DNA from: Mesostigma viride
Lineage: Eukaryota > Streptophyta > Mesostigmatophyceae > Mesostigmatales > Mesostigmataceae
DNA: 64,000 bases
Assembly: GCA_009746045.1 (NCBI GenBank)
Contig: RPFO01000072.1
Location: forward strand, 2,051,985 to 2,115,984
Direction: 5' to 3'
The translations under genes and the position numbers were made by a program. Shown in pieces: positions 35,801-46,428 of this stretch (positions within the stretch are counted from its first letter, which is position 1; the number at the start of each line of letters is the position of its first letter). Below the pieces are notes generated by a model, which saw nothing but the letters and a program-made list of their open reading frames with translations, did not search any database and was not told the origin of the DNA.

Positions 35801-37671
35801 TCAACTTTATGACACTTACCACGCAGAAGGGACAACCTCATGACCGCGGAGAAGATAACATTCCGTCCCTCCTGTTGCGATTGCAAAGGGGAGAAAGAAT
35901 AGTAGTGATGTAAGGAATGAATTCCAGTGCAAAATTAGGAAAATACCTTCAATAACAAAGCTAGTAAGTAGGCAAGGTAATTAAAAAGTAGGTAGCAAAC
36001 TGATGACAACATGCACATACTCACGCATGGACCAACCAAGTTAGTATCTAATCTACTATGTGGCTTATGAGGAAGCACCATGAAACATTTGACCTTACTG
36101 GCTTCATCAGAACACGTCTAGATGCTTTTCCTTTGCAAAGATAGTCGCAATTGACGCTTGGGGTTTGCATGGGATTCAGGTCTGCATGGACGTGCTTTGA
36201 CAACAAACGGGCATGTACGCACAAAAATGCCCAAGGACGGTACTTCATGATGGTCATCTTCATGAAATTGACCACGCATGTAAGAGGACAAGAAATCAAG
36301 TATTCAGAGTTCATGCTATACTAAGAAACCAGCTTTTGCTCAGAATGCCGCTTTTGCGGTCTATGGGCCTTCCAATGCAAACTGCCAAGCAATTCTCATA
36401 AGTATCCTTGCTCAGCTACGCAGTTGCTCATTTTCCCGGCTCCATTCCTCTTCGATCACAGCCTGTCCATGACGGCCTTGTAGGTTTTGGATAGCTCCAG
36501 AATCTCGCTCTGTTTATTCTCCGTTACTTATGTCACTCACATGTCGTCGCTACTAGAACCGCTTCTAGTGCGGTTCTCGCTGCCACCCCTGCTGCCACAC
36601 CTGCAGCGCTTGTTATTCGGTGGTTGCATTCATTGGTTACGTATGGAAATCGGTTGCCCCATCGCTCGAGCTAGCGTGTATGTGCCCTCACTGCCCGCTA
36701 GCCCCAGCACTGACTTGACTGCGAACAACGGCTAGGGCTACGTCAGACGCGTTTTTTTGAATTTGCGCAAAAAAAAAGATTGCGACTAGGTCACATCCGT
36801 AGCCAGCGGCAGGCGGAATGTCTCGAGTGATTCCAGCCAAGCGATCTTCCGTATTGTCATGACATCTTACCTTTCCACTGGTTACTACTTGTCTCAAAGC
36901 CTTTTAGAACGGTCGGAGCCGCAAACTGCCGATAAATTTACAGGTACAGTAACTAGTATTCACCAATGAAAGCCACAGGCATTTAAAAAACCGCCGTCCT
37001 GCCAGACCCTAGAAAACGCTTGGTCCTGCCTTTGCCGGACAACCATTGGAGCAGGTTATAAAGTGCGACAACGATTTCTGATTGTTGGCTGACAGACTGA
37101 CAGCCGACAATTATTAACGCAAAGTCACTAAAGCAATTAGGCAGTGAGAACATTCTACAAAAGAGCTCTTAGTTCGGGCTTTATATAAGTAGTACCTGCC
37201 TGTTAAAAATTGGAACAAGGATACGGTTCCGGCATCCGTTTATTCCGAAGCCGGTACGGGCAAGGCTAGGGAACCGGCGTGGGAATAAACTGAACTGAAC
37301 ATAACTGAAATAAAGGCCGTTATGATGCCGTGAAATAGCCGCATGACGACAGTGCCGTTCCAAACTTTCAACTTCGCGCCCTACCTCTCTTAACCGTTAC
37401 CTGGTAGACCGTTGGTCCAACGAGCGAAAAATTTAGAAAGGTTGCGATTAGGCAACGCGACCTTGCACCTAGCCGCACCCATGAACGCCTTCAGCAGCCA
37501 TGGTAGGCAACACAACCCTGCACCTAGCCGCACCATTCCATAAACGCCTTCATCAGCCATGTTAGGCCGGAATAGACACGGCATTTCCACTTTGGGTCTC
37601 GCACTAGTCAAGTCACTTGCTCAGATAGAAAGCAATGGATCACGCAAAACCAGGAGCCACGCCTCCCCACG

Positions 37672-38667
37672 ATGATTACGGCGGCGGTGTGTGGCATGGA
37701 GCCTGCTTGTGACGAGCATGACTCAATCCACATCAATGGCAGCAATTACCGAACTGCAGTCGCCGACCTTCGACAAACTGTTCGCCATCGCAACTCGGGA
37801 GTAATGGTTTATGGTAAAGAGGGGGTTAGGTATGGCCGCATCACACACATTCTGCATAGTTTCCTCCGTGCCCCGACGGAAGGATGGAGTAGGCAAGTTC
37901 TTTTAAAGGTCGCTCTGTTTGATGTCGGTTCTGTGAAAGAGCTCCCTTTAGAGGGATTGACGCTTATACCTTTAGGGGAGCGAGCGCCCAAGCAGGATGC
38001 TTTAGTCCTTCCCGGGAGTGTATGTTCAGTTGGTTTTGTAGTTGATCCAGAGTATGCACCTGAGATAGCCATCGTGCACTGTAAATTGCCGTGGCAAATG
38101 GTAAAGGAAACGTGTAGTGCAGCCCAGCATGTATTATCCCGTGCTGCAGGTGCTCAGCTGAGAACCACAGACGTGTATGCTGATATGAACCTGCAGCGCA
38201 AGGTGACACTGTGTGTTAAGCGAAGAGACATGACAACACGAGGTCGTTCACAAGGTAATCGCACTGCACCCATAGATCCACAAGCAACCACTGCACGCAT
38301 GGCTGCGGAGCCACAAGCAACCACTGCACCTAATCGCTCACGTGGCAAGCGCACTGTTGGCACATTGGTAGAACCACAAGCAACCACTGCACCAAGCCGC
38401 TCGCGTGGCAAGCGCACTGCGGACACATTGGTAGAAACACACACAGCCGCTGCACCAAACCGCTCGCGTGGCAAGAGCATTGCTGGCAAGTCCATGGCAG
38501 CGGCTAGTGGCAGCGCATCAAGCCCTGATGACATTGCTAGTGATTTGTCGCTGAGCAGCGACGGTGAGGCATGCATTCCCACACAAAGGAGAAGTGAGAG
38601 GCAACGTGTGGTAGTAAATTATGCGGACTCTGACAGTGCTGCATACACTGATGAGGAGTGGGATTGA
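37672..38667 (+). CDS. Unrecognised 331-residue ORF in the DNA transposon, possibly a transposase C-terminus
   Basis: The first 150 residues form a compact block: YGRITHILHSFL, LLKVALFDVGSVKELPLEG, ALVLPGSVCSVGFVVDPEYA. The pattern (small barrel, 'Y-G-I', 'F-D', 'V-FV-DP') resembles the C-terminal segment found after the catalytic core of plant CACTA transposases; this is my reading, not a database result. Then come about four repeats of PQATTAPNRSRGKRT type (residues about 195-275), an acidic/Ser stretch and an end DSDSAAYTDEEWD. It is the only sizeable ORF inside the element. The catalytic part would be missing or split by introns. Confidence 0.5.
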   Translation: MITAAVCGMEPACDEHDSIHINGSNYRTAVADLRQTVRHRNSGVMVYGKEGVRYGRITHILHSFLRAPTEGWSRQVLLKVALFDVGSVKELPLEGLTLIPLGERAPKQDALVLPGSVCSVGFVVDPEYAPEIAIVHCKLPWQMVKETCSAAQHVLSRAAGAQLRTTDVYADMNLQRKVTLCVKRRDMTTRGRSQGNRTAPIDPQATTARMAAEPQATTAPNRSRGKRTVGTLVEPQATTAPSRSRGKRTADTLVETHTAAAPNRSRGKSIAGKSMAAASGSASSPDDIASDLSLSSDGEACIPTQRRSERQRVVVNYADSDSAAYTDEEWD

Positions 38668-39233
38668 TTATATTCCTAATATAATGTAATGATGGATTGA
38701 TGTAACTTGTTGTGTGCTTGTCACACTTATATTTATTTATTTCCAATGAACATGTGTGTCAACTGCATCATTTCTGCATCCACATATATTGCATAAGTGT
38801 CCTGTCTTCATGCACTTGAGAGTTCTCAAGTGTCATGCTCAGTGTCCTGATTTTCCTGATTTTTTGTGCCATGCTAAGTGTCCTGATTTTCCTGATTTTT
38901 TGTGCTGTTAAGTGTCCTGATTTTCCTGATTTTTTCTGATTCAGCGGGTTTTCTCAGGATCTCAGGATTTCTCAGGATTTTTTTACGAATCTCAGTGTTT
39001 CTCAGTGTTTCGCGAGACGCATCTCAGGCACTTCTCAAGATTCTCAAGAGGAAGTCCTGATATAAATCAGGAATCCTGAGAAAAGTCTCAGGGTTTCTCA
39101 GGATTTCTCCTGAAATCCCAAGAAAAAATCAGGAAATCTCAGGAAATCCTGAGAAAATCTCAGGAATCCTGAGAAAAATCTCAGGAAATCTCAGGATCCT
39201 GAGAAAAATCTCAGAACCCGACTTCCTAGTGAT

Positions 39234-39699
39234 CCCGGGCCAGGGTCTGGACTCCCGTGGCCATCCTCCTCCTCGGGCTAGCGACTACCTCGAGACGTTC
39301 GGGTCGCGACAGTGTGCCCGTCGGTGGCGCTTCCGTGAGGTTCGGCACATCCGGATGTGGCCGTCTGACGTGGAGCCCCTGGTAGATCTGTTCTTCCCGA
39401 CGGGTTTGCGCTCTCGGATCCGGTATCATCGCCTACTCCTGCGGGCTCTCTGCTTGATCGCGGTAGAGCCTTTCCTACGCCTCTTTGCCTGTGGTTTCCT
39501 GGACTGGGCCCGTGGCCAGGTCGTTCTTACGCAGCATAGGTATTACTGGGCCTTCCTGGGTCTTTTTCCTGATGGCGTGTGGGCCGATGTTTTCCTCACT
39601 GTAGATAGGTATGACAATGCCGATGATGTGGCCCACTACCATGCGTATCTGATTGTTCTGCTGGCCTCGCGTGGCACTTATCAGACTGATGGCAACTAG
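39234..39699 (+). pseudogene. Extra ORF after pol, Ty3 element 1, 3' part
   Basis: Continuation after the transposon: PGQGLDSRGHPPP, DYLETFGSRQCARRW, VDLFFPTGLRSRIRYHRLLL, RLFACGFLDWARGQV, ending TDGN and a stop. It is aromatic- and Arg-rich and close to the same segment of element 2 (46429-46850), which shows that the frame was conserved until recently. Confidence 0.75.
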
Positions 39700-40053
39700 A
39701 TAGAGGGCCTTAGGCCCGACCTGAGGGTGTTGTCCCTCCGGTATATAGAGTCGCCCTCACGTTCTGGCCAGTTGACTGGTCGTTCTTGGTCCTTGGTACT
39801 GATTTGTTTACTCTGTGTGTCCTGCCCAGTGCCGTCCCCCCGGCAAGGACTCTGTTCCAGGCAGTTAGGGGAACCTACCACCAGGCTTGGTGCTGGTTAA
39901 CCCTACACCTCCCGGCGTGGTGGTGGAGACCGAGTTAATACGTTGGTGCTTTGTATCTTGGATGGCCTGCCGATTGTGTTGGTGTGTGCTGGGTGCATTA
40001 GGTGTCCTATCCCTTGGTTTCCTCCCTGTGCGTAGGGAGAGGGCTCCCTACCT
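39700..40053 (+). other. 3' untranslated region of Ty3 element 1
   Basis: Sequence shared with 46078-46425 of element 2 in reverse; no ORF of interest. Confidence 0.6.
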
Positions 40054-40067
40054 TTGTGGGGGGGAGG
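40054..40067 (+). promoter_or_regulatory. Polypurine tract of Ty3 element 1
   Basis: TGTGGGGGGGAGG directly before the 3' LTR; the expected plus-strand primer site. Confidence 0.8.
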
Positions 40068-40642
40068 TGTTACGTCGCGTAACTTTTGTTGTTGTTACGG
40101 ACGTAAATTAGGTCCCTTGTTGCCTCAGCCATTCCGGAGCAGTTCGCTGACTTTCCTAGGCTTACGTGTAGTAAGGACCTTTTGGCCGGTCGGTACCGGG
40201 CCTTGTGACGTGGCACTTGTACAGTATGGTGGTTCGGTGCAGTCGCGCCGCGCTGCGTACTTTAGTAGTGGTCCTTTTCATCCTGCGTGTGAACCTTGTG
40301 GACGTGCGTTGGTCCTGTGTGCGAGGGTCGATGTCGGCCCGAGCATACACGCCTGTCGGCGATCATTTATGCAGCAGTTGTCCTTCGTGAATGGCACTCG
40401 GCGTGTGTTAAATGAATTAACACATATTAGCTTGGGTCACGGCAGTGTAGTATTGTTTCCTTCGTAGTACCCTGGTTTTATTCGGTATATGGCGTATTAT
40501 AAGGGAATGCATTGAGAAGCAGCGTCGTCGCGTCCTAGGTCTTATAGCCAATATAGCTCCTCACTCCTCGGTAGGTGCCTCATCACTAGTTTAGGTAAGG
40601 TTAGGCGAGATGTTTGGGATAGAGTCGAGCCAGGACGTAACA
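40068..40642 (+). repeat. 3' LTR of Ty3 element 1
   Basis: 575 bp, TGTTACGTCGCG to GGACGTAACA, followed by the TGCGC target duplication. Confidence 0.95.
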
Positions 40643-42130
40643 TGCGCTATATTCCCTAGACTGGGTTTGCTGGGGTGGCAGGGGGTGCAGCCTGCCAGGG
40701 CTTGTGGTCGACGTGGATGACGTCCCCCCTCCAGCCGTACACCGGTTTCCCCCCTGCGCTCTGCCGGAGCTGCATGGAGGTAGGTCGGCCCTATAGCTCC
40801 CGTCGCCGCTGTTGTTGTGCCAGGGTCATGCAAGCCGTCGTCCAGCACCTAGGAAGTCCTCGAGAGCTTCTTGCGGCATTTAAGAAACGACAGCTTATCC
40901 GCCATTTACTTAAAGGTGAGGAGCAGGGGAGCCGGGCCATGCAGCCGGCCTTACCCTGCGCGCGGGGAACGCGGACGGCCGACATCCACAGCTCACCAGT
41001 GCATGGGGGCAAGAATGTCGCGCTTAAACGCCATGCATGAGAAGAGTCTCCGAGGTCTCACCTGCCGGCTGGTCAGGCGAAGTGCTGGACGATTACATTG
41101 TGGCTGCGCTGGGTGCGGTCGGCCTCCTCGCGGAGGTCGAGGGCTTGTTGCTAGCTTGAGCTGTGCCGCGATGGTGGAGGTGGTGGATCAGGTACGTGGT
41201 GTGGTGCTTGAGCAGCCTGGTCCGCCCAGGTCTGGGTGGGAGGAGCGTCGCCAGCCGGGCCAGCGCAGATGCCGGCTGGGCGGCGATGTCCTTCACCGCC
41301 TGGGCGGTGAGGCCTGCGGTGTTTTGCAGGCACTCAATGGCGATGGCGTTCTCCTCAATTAAGTGAGGCGCTGGTCGATGTGGAGGAGCTGGGCTTTGCA
41401 TGATGTCGGCGGTGGTGGTGGAGGTTGCAGTGGAGGTAGAGGCGAGGAGGGTGAAGGACTGGAGGTGGAGGCGACGGTGGTGGAAAGGTGAGGGAGCTCA
41501 GTAGCCAGCGTGCCTCCCATTGCTGCCACATCTGCATGCAGCGAGGGGAGTCACGAGCTGCTGGAGGGCTTCCGTATGTAAGGATGTAGAGCTAGCGGAG
41601 TGTGGGTGTGGAGATGGATGGAGCCCAGATCTCGACGTCAGACTTCGTGAGTAGGCCGAGCAGAGAATCATGTGCTGAAGCTCGGCCGGGCCGGGTGAAG
41701 AGGCCCGCCCCGTCAGCAGCAGTTCTCGGCTCTGCGAAAACCCGACGCCGTCCGGCTCGAGCAGGCGGTTGATGCTGTGATGAAGGTGGATGCACAGCGC
41801 AAGAAGCGAGGCGTAATCCCCGTAGCATGGAGCTTGAACCGCGAAGGGGCGACTGCGTTTGGTTTCAGGCGATGCCGATGGCGAGGCCGCGGCATGCAGG
41901 AGCCGAGTGAACCACTATAACGCTTCATGGCTAGGCCGGTCACGTCGCTGCCTGCGAGGCCGGGAGGCGAAACTGCAGCCGAAGCTGCCGGCGTATTTGC
42001 TTGGCTCGAATGTCGCAGCCTCCAAACTGCGATTCGTCGCGTTGCGTTTGCTCGGCATAATATTGCGTGATAGCTTCGGGAAAATACATCAGCGTGTGCA
42101 CCTTAGAAAGACGAAGCGATTGTGATATTC
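40643..42130 (-). pseudogene. ORF1-type retroposon copy B, ORF1 part (right of Ty3 element 1)
   Basis: Reverse-strand relative of copy A's ORF1. For example, LTAQAVKDIAAQPA and QAAQAPHH-type segments match residues encoded at 13960-14060, and the 5' UTR motif with TTAGAAAGACGAAGCG near 42107 is the reverse of 12369-12390. Numerous stops and frame changes. It joins across Ty3 element 1 to 23740-24271. Confidence 0.7.
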
Positions 42131-42156
42131 ACTGCCAAATTTGGAGCCCATCCAAG

Positions 42157-43079
42157 ATGGATGGATGGATGGATGGATGGATGGATGGATGGATGGATGG
42201 ATGGATGGATGGATGGATGGATGGATGGATGGATGGATGGATGGATGGATGGATGGATGGATGGATGGATGGATGGATGGATGGATGGATGGATGGATGG
42301 ATGGATGGATGGATGGATGGATGGATGGATGGATGGATGGATGGATGGATGGATGGATGGATGGATGGATGGATGGATGGATGGATGGATGGATGGATGG
42401 ATGGATGGATGGATGGATGGATGGATGGATGGATGGATGGATGGATGGATGGATGGATGGATGGATGGATGGATGGATGGATGGATGGATGGATGGATGG
42501 ATGGATGGATGGATGGATGGATGGATGGATGGATGGATGGATGGATGGATGGATGGATGGATGGATGGATGGATGGATGGATGGATGGATGGATGGATGG
42601 ATGGATGGATGGATGGATGGATGGATGGATGGATGGATGGATGGATGGATGGATGGATGGATGGATGGATGGATGGATGGATGGATGGATGGATGGATGG
42701 ATGGATGGATGGATGGATGGATGGATGGATGGATGGATGGATGGATGGATGGATGGATGGATGGATGGATGGATGGATGGATGGATGGATGGATGGATGG
42801 ATGGATGGATGGATGGATGGATGGATGGATGGATGGATGGATGGATGGATGGATGGATGGATGGATGGATGGATGGATGGATGGATGGATGGATGGATGG
42901 ATGGATGGATGGATGGATGGATGGATGGATGGATGGATGGATGGATGGATGGATGGATGGATGGATGGATGGATGGATGGATGGATGGATGGATGGATGG
43001 ATGGATGGATGGATGGATGGATGGATGGATGGATGGATGGATGGATGGATGGATGGATGGTGGATGGATGGATGGATGG
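42157..43079. repeat. (ATGG)n microsatellite, about 0.9 kb
   Basis: 42157-43060 is an uninterrupted run of about 226 units, followed by a one-base phase slip and a few more units. The long WMDG and HPSI ORFs are produced by the repeat and are not genes. Confidence 0.97.
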
Positions 43080-43842
43080 GGGGGGGGGGGTACACGCAAT
43101 CCTACCGGTCTAAGCTATCTAGTACAAGCTATCTACAAGCTATCTACAAGCTATCTACAAGCAATCTACAAAACAGTCCTACTATAGATATGGTGCCCGC
43201 GACCCTAGCTAGGGGTCTTGTCTAGCATGCCGTCCACGTTTGCAAACACGCTCCTTCCCCACTGCTGGGGGGTTGTTGTCCTCTATGACCTGGGCCCACT
43301 TGGCCTTGTCCATCATCTTTTTCCAAATTACCGAGAGGCCTAGGCCCCCCATGCATGTCCTCTACGAGCTGTTCTTCTTTGAAGGTGCGGGCCTTGCGGC
43401 GTCTAAGTACCTCAGGCTGGGCCTGGCCCACGTGAGGAGGTGCCGGCCCGGCTGGGCGGGGCGCAGCCCTGCAGAGGGGCCCCGTGAGGTGTCTACTGAC
43501 CTGGTTGGTGCGAGCTAAGTGCCCTACTAGCATCAGGCGCCGCTGCTTGATGCATGGTGCTGGTGATCTTTGGCTATTGCTGCCTGATTCAGTCATATTA
43601 TGTCATCCAGTCATGATTTTGATGCATGCCAGATACATATAACTGATGCGGTGCCCTATATAGTTAACCCCTCAGTTCACCGGCTGTCACATACACGCCG
43701 TTGTGTGACTACCCTAGTTAGGGATTTGCTGATACTCATTTCCCATTTTACATCTTTGGTCTATATACTTGGATAATACTAAATATACCCCGCCACTTAT
43801 CTGAAAAAATTTGGCTAGTGGAGCACCGCCCCTCCTCTCACA
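43080..43842. other. Short LINE-like fragment and spacer
   Basis: After a G run and ACAAGCTATCT repeats (43095-43170), the minus strand 43596-43222 encodes KQRRLMLVGHLARTNQVSRH, which recalls the C-terminal 'RRLxxxGHxxR' segment of some non-LTR polyproteins. Weak, no boundaries visible. Confidence 0.35.
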
Positions 43843-44053
43843 ATATCAAGGAGACAACGTCGGAGCGCAGGCCAGAAATCGGGAGAATCCGGACCATGGT
43901 AATTGGTAGCTCCCACATGCAATATGCATGCCCGGAACGAGCTAAGGTGGTTCCGTAATATCCTTCCCGGCTTTCAGTTTCTTCCCGTTCTATACCAGAC
44001 TTTTCGCGACCGCCCCGGAGAGTATCGCCCCGCGCTGGTTGTCTCCTTGATAT
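43843..44053. mobile_element. 211-bp MITE with 16-bp perfect terminal inverted repeats
   Basis: ATATCAAGGAGACAAC at 43843-43858 and its reverse complement at 44038-44053. Subterminal GCGCAGGCCAGAAATCGG recurs at 11559 and 23970, and CCTTGAT-type ends also at 59311, so several relatives are in the window. No coding capacity. Confidence 0.85.
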
Positions 44054-44565
44054 CGCCCCGTCCCCGGGGGGGTCCCATTGCATGGCCCGGGGGGGGGGCC
44101 GGGGGGGTGGAGGGGGGTCCGAACCCCCCACCCCCGACGATTTATGAGTGTGAGGGTGTGGGGGTCCGAGTCACCCCCACCCCCACCCCCTCCACCCCCA
44201 CCCGCTGCCCCACCCCATGCACCCCCCCTCGGCCCCATTATACCTTTGCCGCCCATTTTTTCCCGCCCAAGCTTTGCCGGCGAGGTTTTTCCTAAGATAG
44301 AGCTGGTCCTGATTTCCATGTGTAAACCTTGGTCGACGTCGGGGGGGCGGGAGGGGGGGGGGGGCGGGGGGGCCGGGGCAAGCCTTCTTTACCCCCCCCC
44401 CCCCCCCCATGCATGGAACGCATGGTGGCAACGCATGATGGGGGGGGGGGGTCTGACCCCCCTAATAACCCTGGGGGGTTTCCCGTGGCAGGGGGTGGGG
44501 GGATCGAGGGGGTGCTTGACCCCCCTCGGGCGATATATCTCCGGATCGAGTTGTCGCGAATATGC
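44054..44565. repeat. G- and C-homopolymer-rich low-complexity DNA
   Basis: Alternating G runs and C runs of up to about 12 bases, which could pair with each other. ORFs here are Gly/Pro artefacts. Confidence 0.85.
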
Positions 44566-45490
44566 TGCTACCGCAGTGTAAAGCGGCTCTCAACTCCCGT
44601 TCATGGCACTGCATGCCTGCCAAGCACCCCTGCTACCCTGGAAACCACCATGAAAGCATAAATATCCCACTCAACTCTCCTTCCTCATGGAGGATGGGAC
44701 GTTCGCCGACGTCGCTTCCCGCACGGGAACCCAGCAAGGTGACCCCCTCGGCCCCTTTTACCTGTCTGCCCCGCTGCACAAGGCTCTCCAAGGTGTCCAC
44801 GCTGCGCACCCGGATGTCGTGCTCCTCGCCTATATGGACGATATCCATGCCCTTGGCCCGGCCGACGCTGTGGTTGCCGCCTTGGCTGCCCTTGAAGTGG
44901 CCATGGCGGCCATAATATCAACCTTCGCTCACCCTCCCCAAGTCAGTGCAGTCTTTTCGCCCCAGGGGGACTGCTCTGGCAAGTTCCCCGCGGCTATCCC
45001 GGGGGCATTGCAGTGCGGGCGCGTGGTTTCTCGTGCCTAGCTTGGCGTCCCTGTGGGTGACCCTGACTACGTCGAAGAGGAGCTCCGGGCCACCGTGGAA
45101 CAGCGCACCCATGTCCTCGAGACTTGGGGGCGCGCCTCAAGGACCCCCAGACCAAAGGGCTCCTGGACTGTGGTTTTGCGCCCACCCGCGGGTGGTTCAC
45201 TGGCTCCGTGGCGCTCCCCCCCTGGCATGCACTTGGTGCGGCTTGCCGCGGAAGGCCATGACGAGCGCATTCAGGCCGCCTTGCAGGTGCTCCTCCCCGG
45301 CCCTAGCCTGCCAGCTCACTCCTTGCGCTTGGCCACCCTCCCCTGCAGCATGGGCGGGTGTGGGCTCACCCGCGCCTCCCGCCTCGCCCCCGCTGCCTTC
45401 CTTGGCTCTGTTGCTCAGGCCTGGGCGGAGATCCGCCGGTTGGTCCCCAGCGCCGTCAGCGCCATTCCCAACTTGGTCACCCCATCCCCC
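44566..45490 (+). pseudogene. LINE ORF2 fragment, reverse transcriptase part
   Basis: Contains the non-LTR RT motifs TGTQQGDPLGP and YMDDIHAL (about 44725 and 44834) and the thumb-like region with LRLATLPCSMGGCGLTRASR. The upstream palm and any endonuclease are missing; stops occur at 44651 and 45038. The sequence is cut at 45490 by Ty3 element 2 and continues at 57892 or a few bases later. Confidence 0.85.
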
Positions 45491-46063
45491 TGTTACGCCG
45501 CGGATATCTACCTCCACCTCTACCTCTAATGGGCCTGATACTACCTAAACTGGTCAGACCTCCTCTACTTAACCCTCTGGCGAAAGACGAACGTGACGGA
45601 GCTGATCTCAATGCATTAACGTAAGTGTTACTATAATACGCCATACAACCATTTATCAAAACCCGTTTACTCCAGGAATAGAGGAAGGAAACACAACTAC
45701 ACTGCCGTGACCCAAGCCTAAATGTGTCAATTCACTTAACACACGCCGAGTGCACACACAAGGGGTAGAACGCGCATAAATGGTCACCAACGGTCCAACA
45801 CGCTCGGGCCGACATGGCCCTCGCCTACAGGTGCACGCTGGTCCACTAAATCTACTGATGCACGCTGGTCCACTACATTCTACCACAGGATCAGGACCAC
45901 TAGTAAAGTACGCGGCGCGGCGCCCAACGGCACCCAATGTACCACAGTACTGTTACGAGGACAATAATGTCCCGGTAGGAGCCTAAACGTAAACCTAGGG
46001 ACAACCGAGGCAAAGGACCTAATTTACGTCCGTAACTACAACGAATTGTTACGCGACGTAACA
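45491..46063 (-). repeat. 3' LTR of Ty3 element 2
   Basis: 573 bp. On the plus strand TGTTACGCCGCG to GCGACGTAACA. Same length and, as far as read, same sequence as 57319-57891. Confidence 0.95.
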
Positions 46064-46078
46064 CCTCCCCCCCCACAA
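46064..46078 (-). promoter_or_regulatory. Polypurine tract of Ty3 element 2
   Basis: On the minus strand TGTGGGGGGGGAGG directly precedes the 3' LTR, as in element 1. Confidence 0.8.
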
Positions 46079-46428
46079 AGGTAGGGAGCCCTCTCCCTAC
46101 GTACAGGGAGGAAACAAGGGGTAGGAAACCTAATGCACCCAGCACACACTAACACAGTCGAAGCCATCCAAGATACAAAGCACCAATAGTTCACACGGTC
46201 TCCACCACCACGCCGGGTGGTGTAGGGTTAGCCAGCACCAAGCCTGGTGGTAGGTTCCCCTAACTGCCTGGAACGGAGTCCTGGCCGGGGGGGACGGCAC
46301 TGGGCAGGACACACAGAGTAAACACATCAGCACCAAGGACCAAGAACAGCCAACCAACTGGCCAGAATATGAGGGCGACTCTACATACCGGAGGGACAAC
46401 ACCCTCAGGTCGGGCCTAAGGCCCTCTA

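Larger units (their letters stand above)
32553..39233. mobile_element. DNA transposon of 6.7 kb with subterminal CTGAGAT-type repeats
   Basis: Ends ATCGATGGGAAGTCGG (32553) and, reversed, ATCACTAGGAAGTCGG (39233) match at 13 of 16 positions. Both termini carry dense repeats of CCTGAGAAATC/CTGAGATTT: 32600-32930 on the left and 38850-39220 on the right, in opposite orientations. It splits the extra ORF of Ty3 element 1 exactly. A CCC on each side may be the target duplication, but the comparison with element 2 is not clean. The only sizeable ORF is at 37672. Large subterminal repeat fields are typical of CACTA-like or KDZ-like elements; class not settled. Confidence 0.75.
24272..40642 (+). mobile_element. 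Ty3/gypsy element 1 (defective, with nested insertions)
   Basis: LTRs of 574 and 575 bp start TG and end CA, and the insertion is bracketed by a 5-bp target duplication TGCGC (24267-24271 and 40643-40647). The order LTR, leader, 5' ORF remnant, gag, pol with protease, reverse transcriptase, RNase H and integrase start, extra ORF, polypurine tract, LTR identifies Ty3/gypsy. The span includes a 481-bp retroposon fragment and a 6.7-kb DNA transposon. Integrase after its HH motif and the whole chromodomain region are deleted near 31060, and frame breaks occur in gag and reverse transcriptase, so it cannot move on its own. Confidence 0.93.

Noticed and set aside
42067-43225. Very long WMDG- and HPSI-repeat ORFs on both strands
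   Set aside because: They are produced by the (ATGG)n tract, which has no stops in any frame; no flanking coding sequence.
45656-45937. 93-residue ORF present twice (also 57484-57765)
   Set aside because: It lies wholly within the LTRs of Ty3 element 2; duplication follows from LTR identity, no domain is recognisable.
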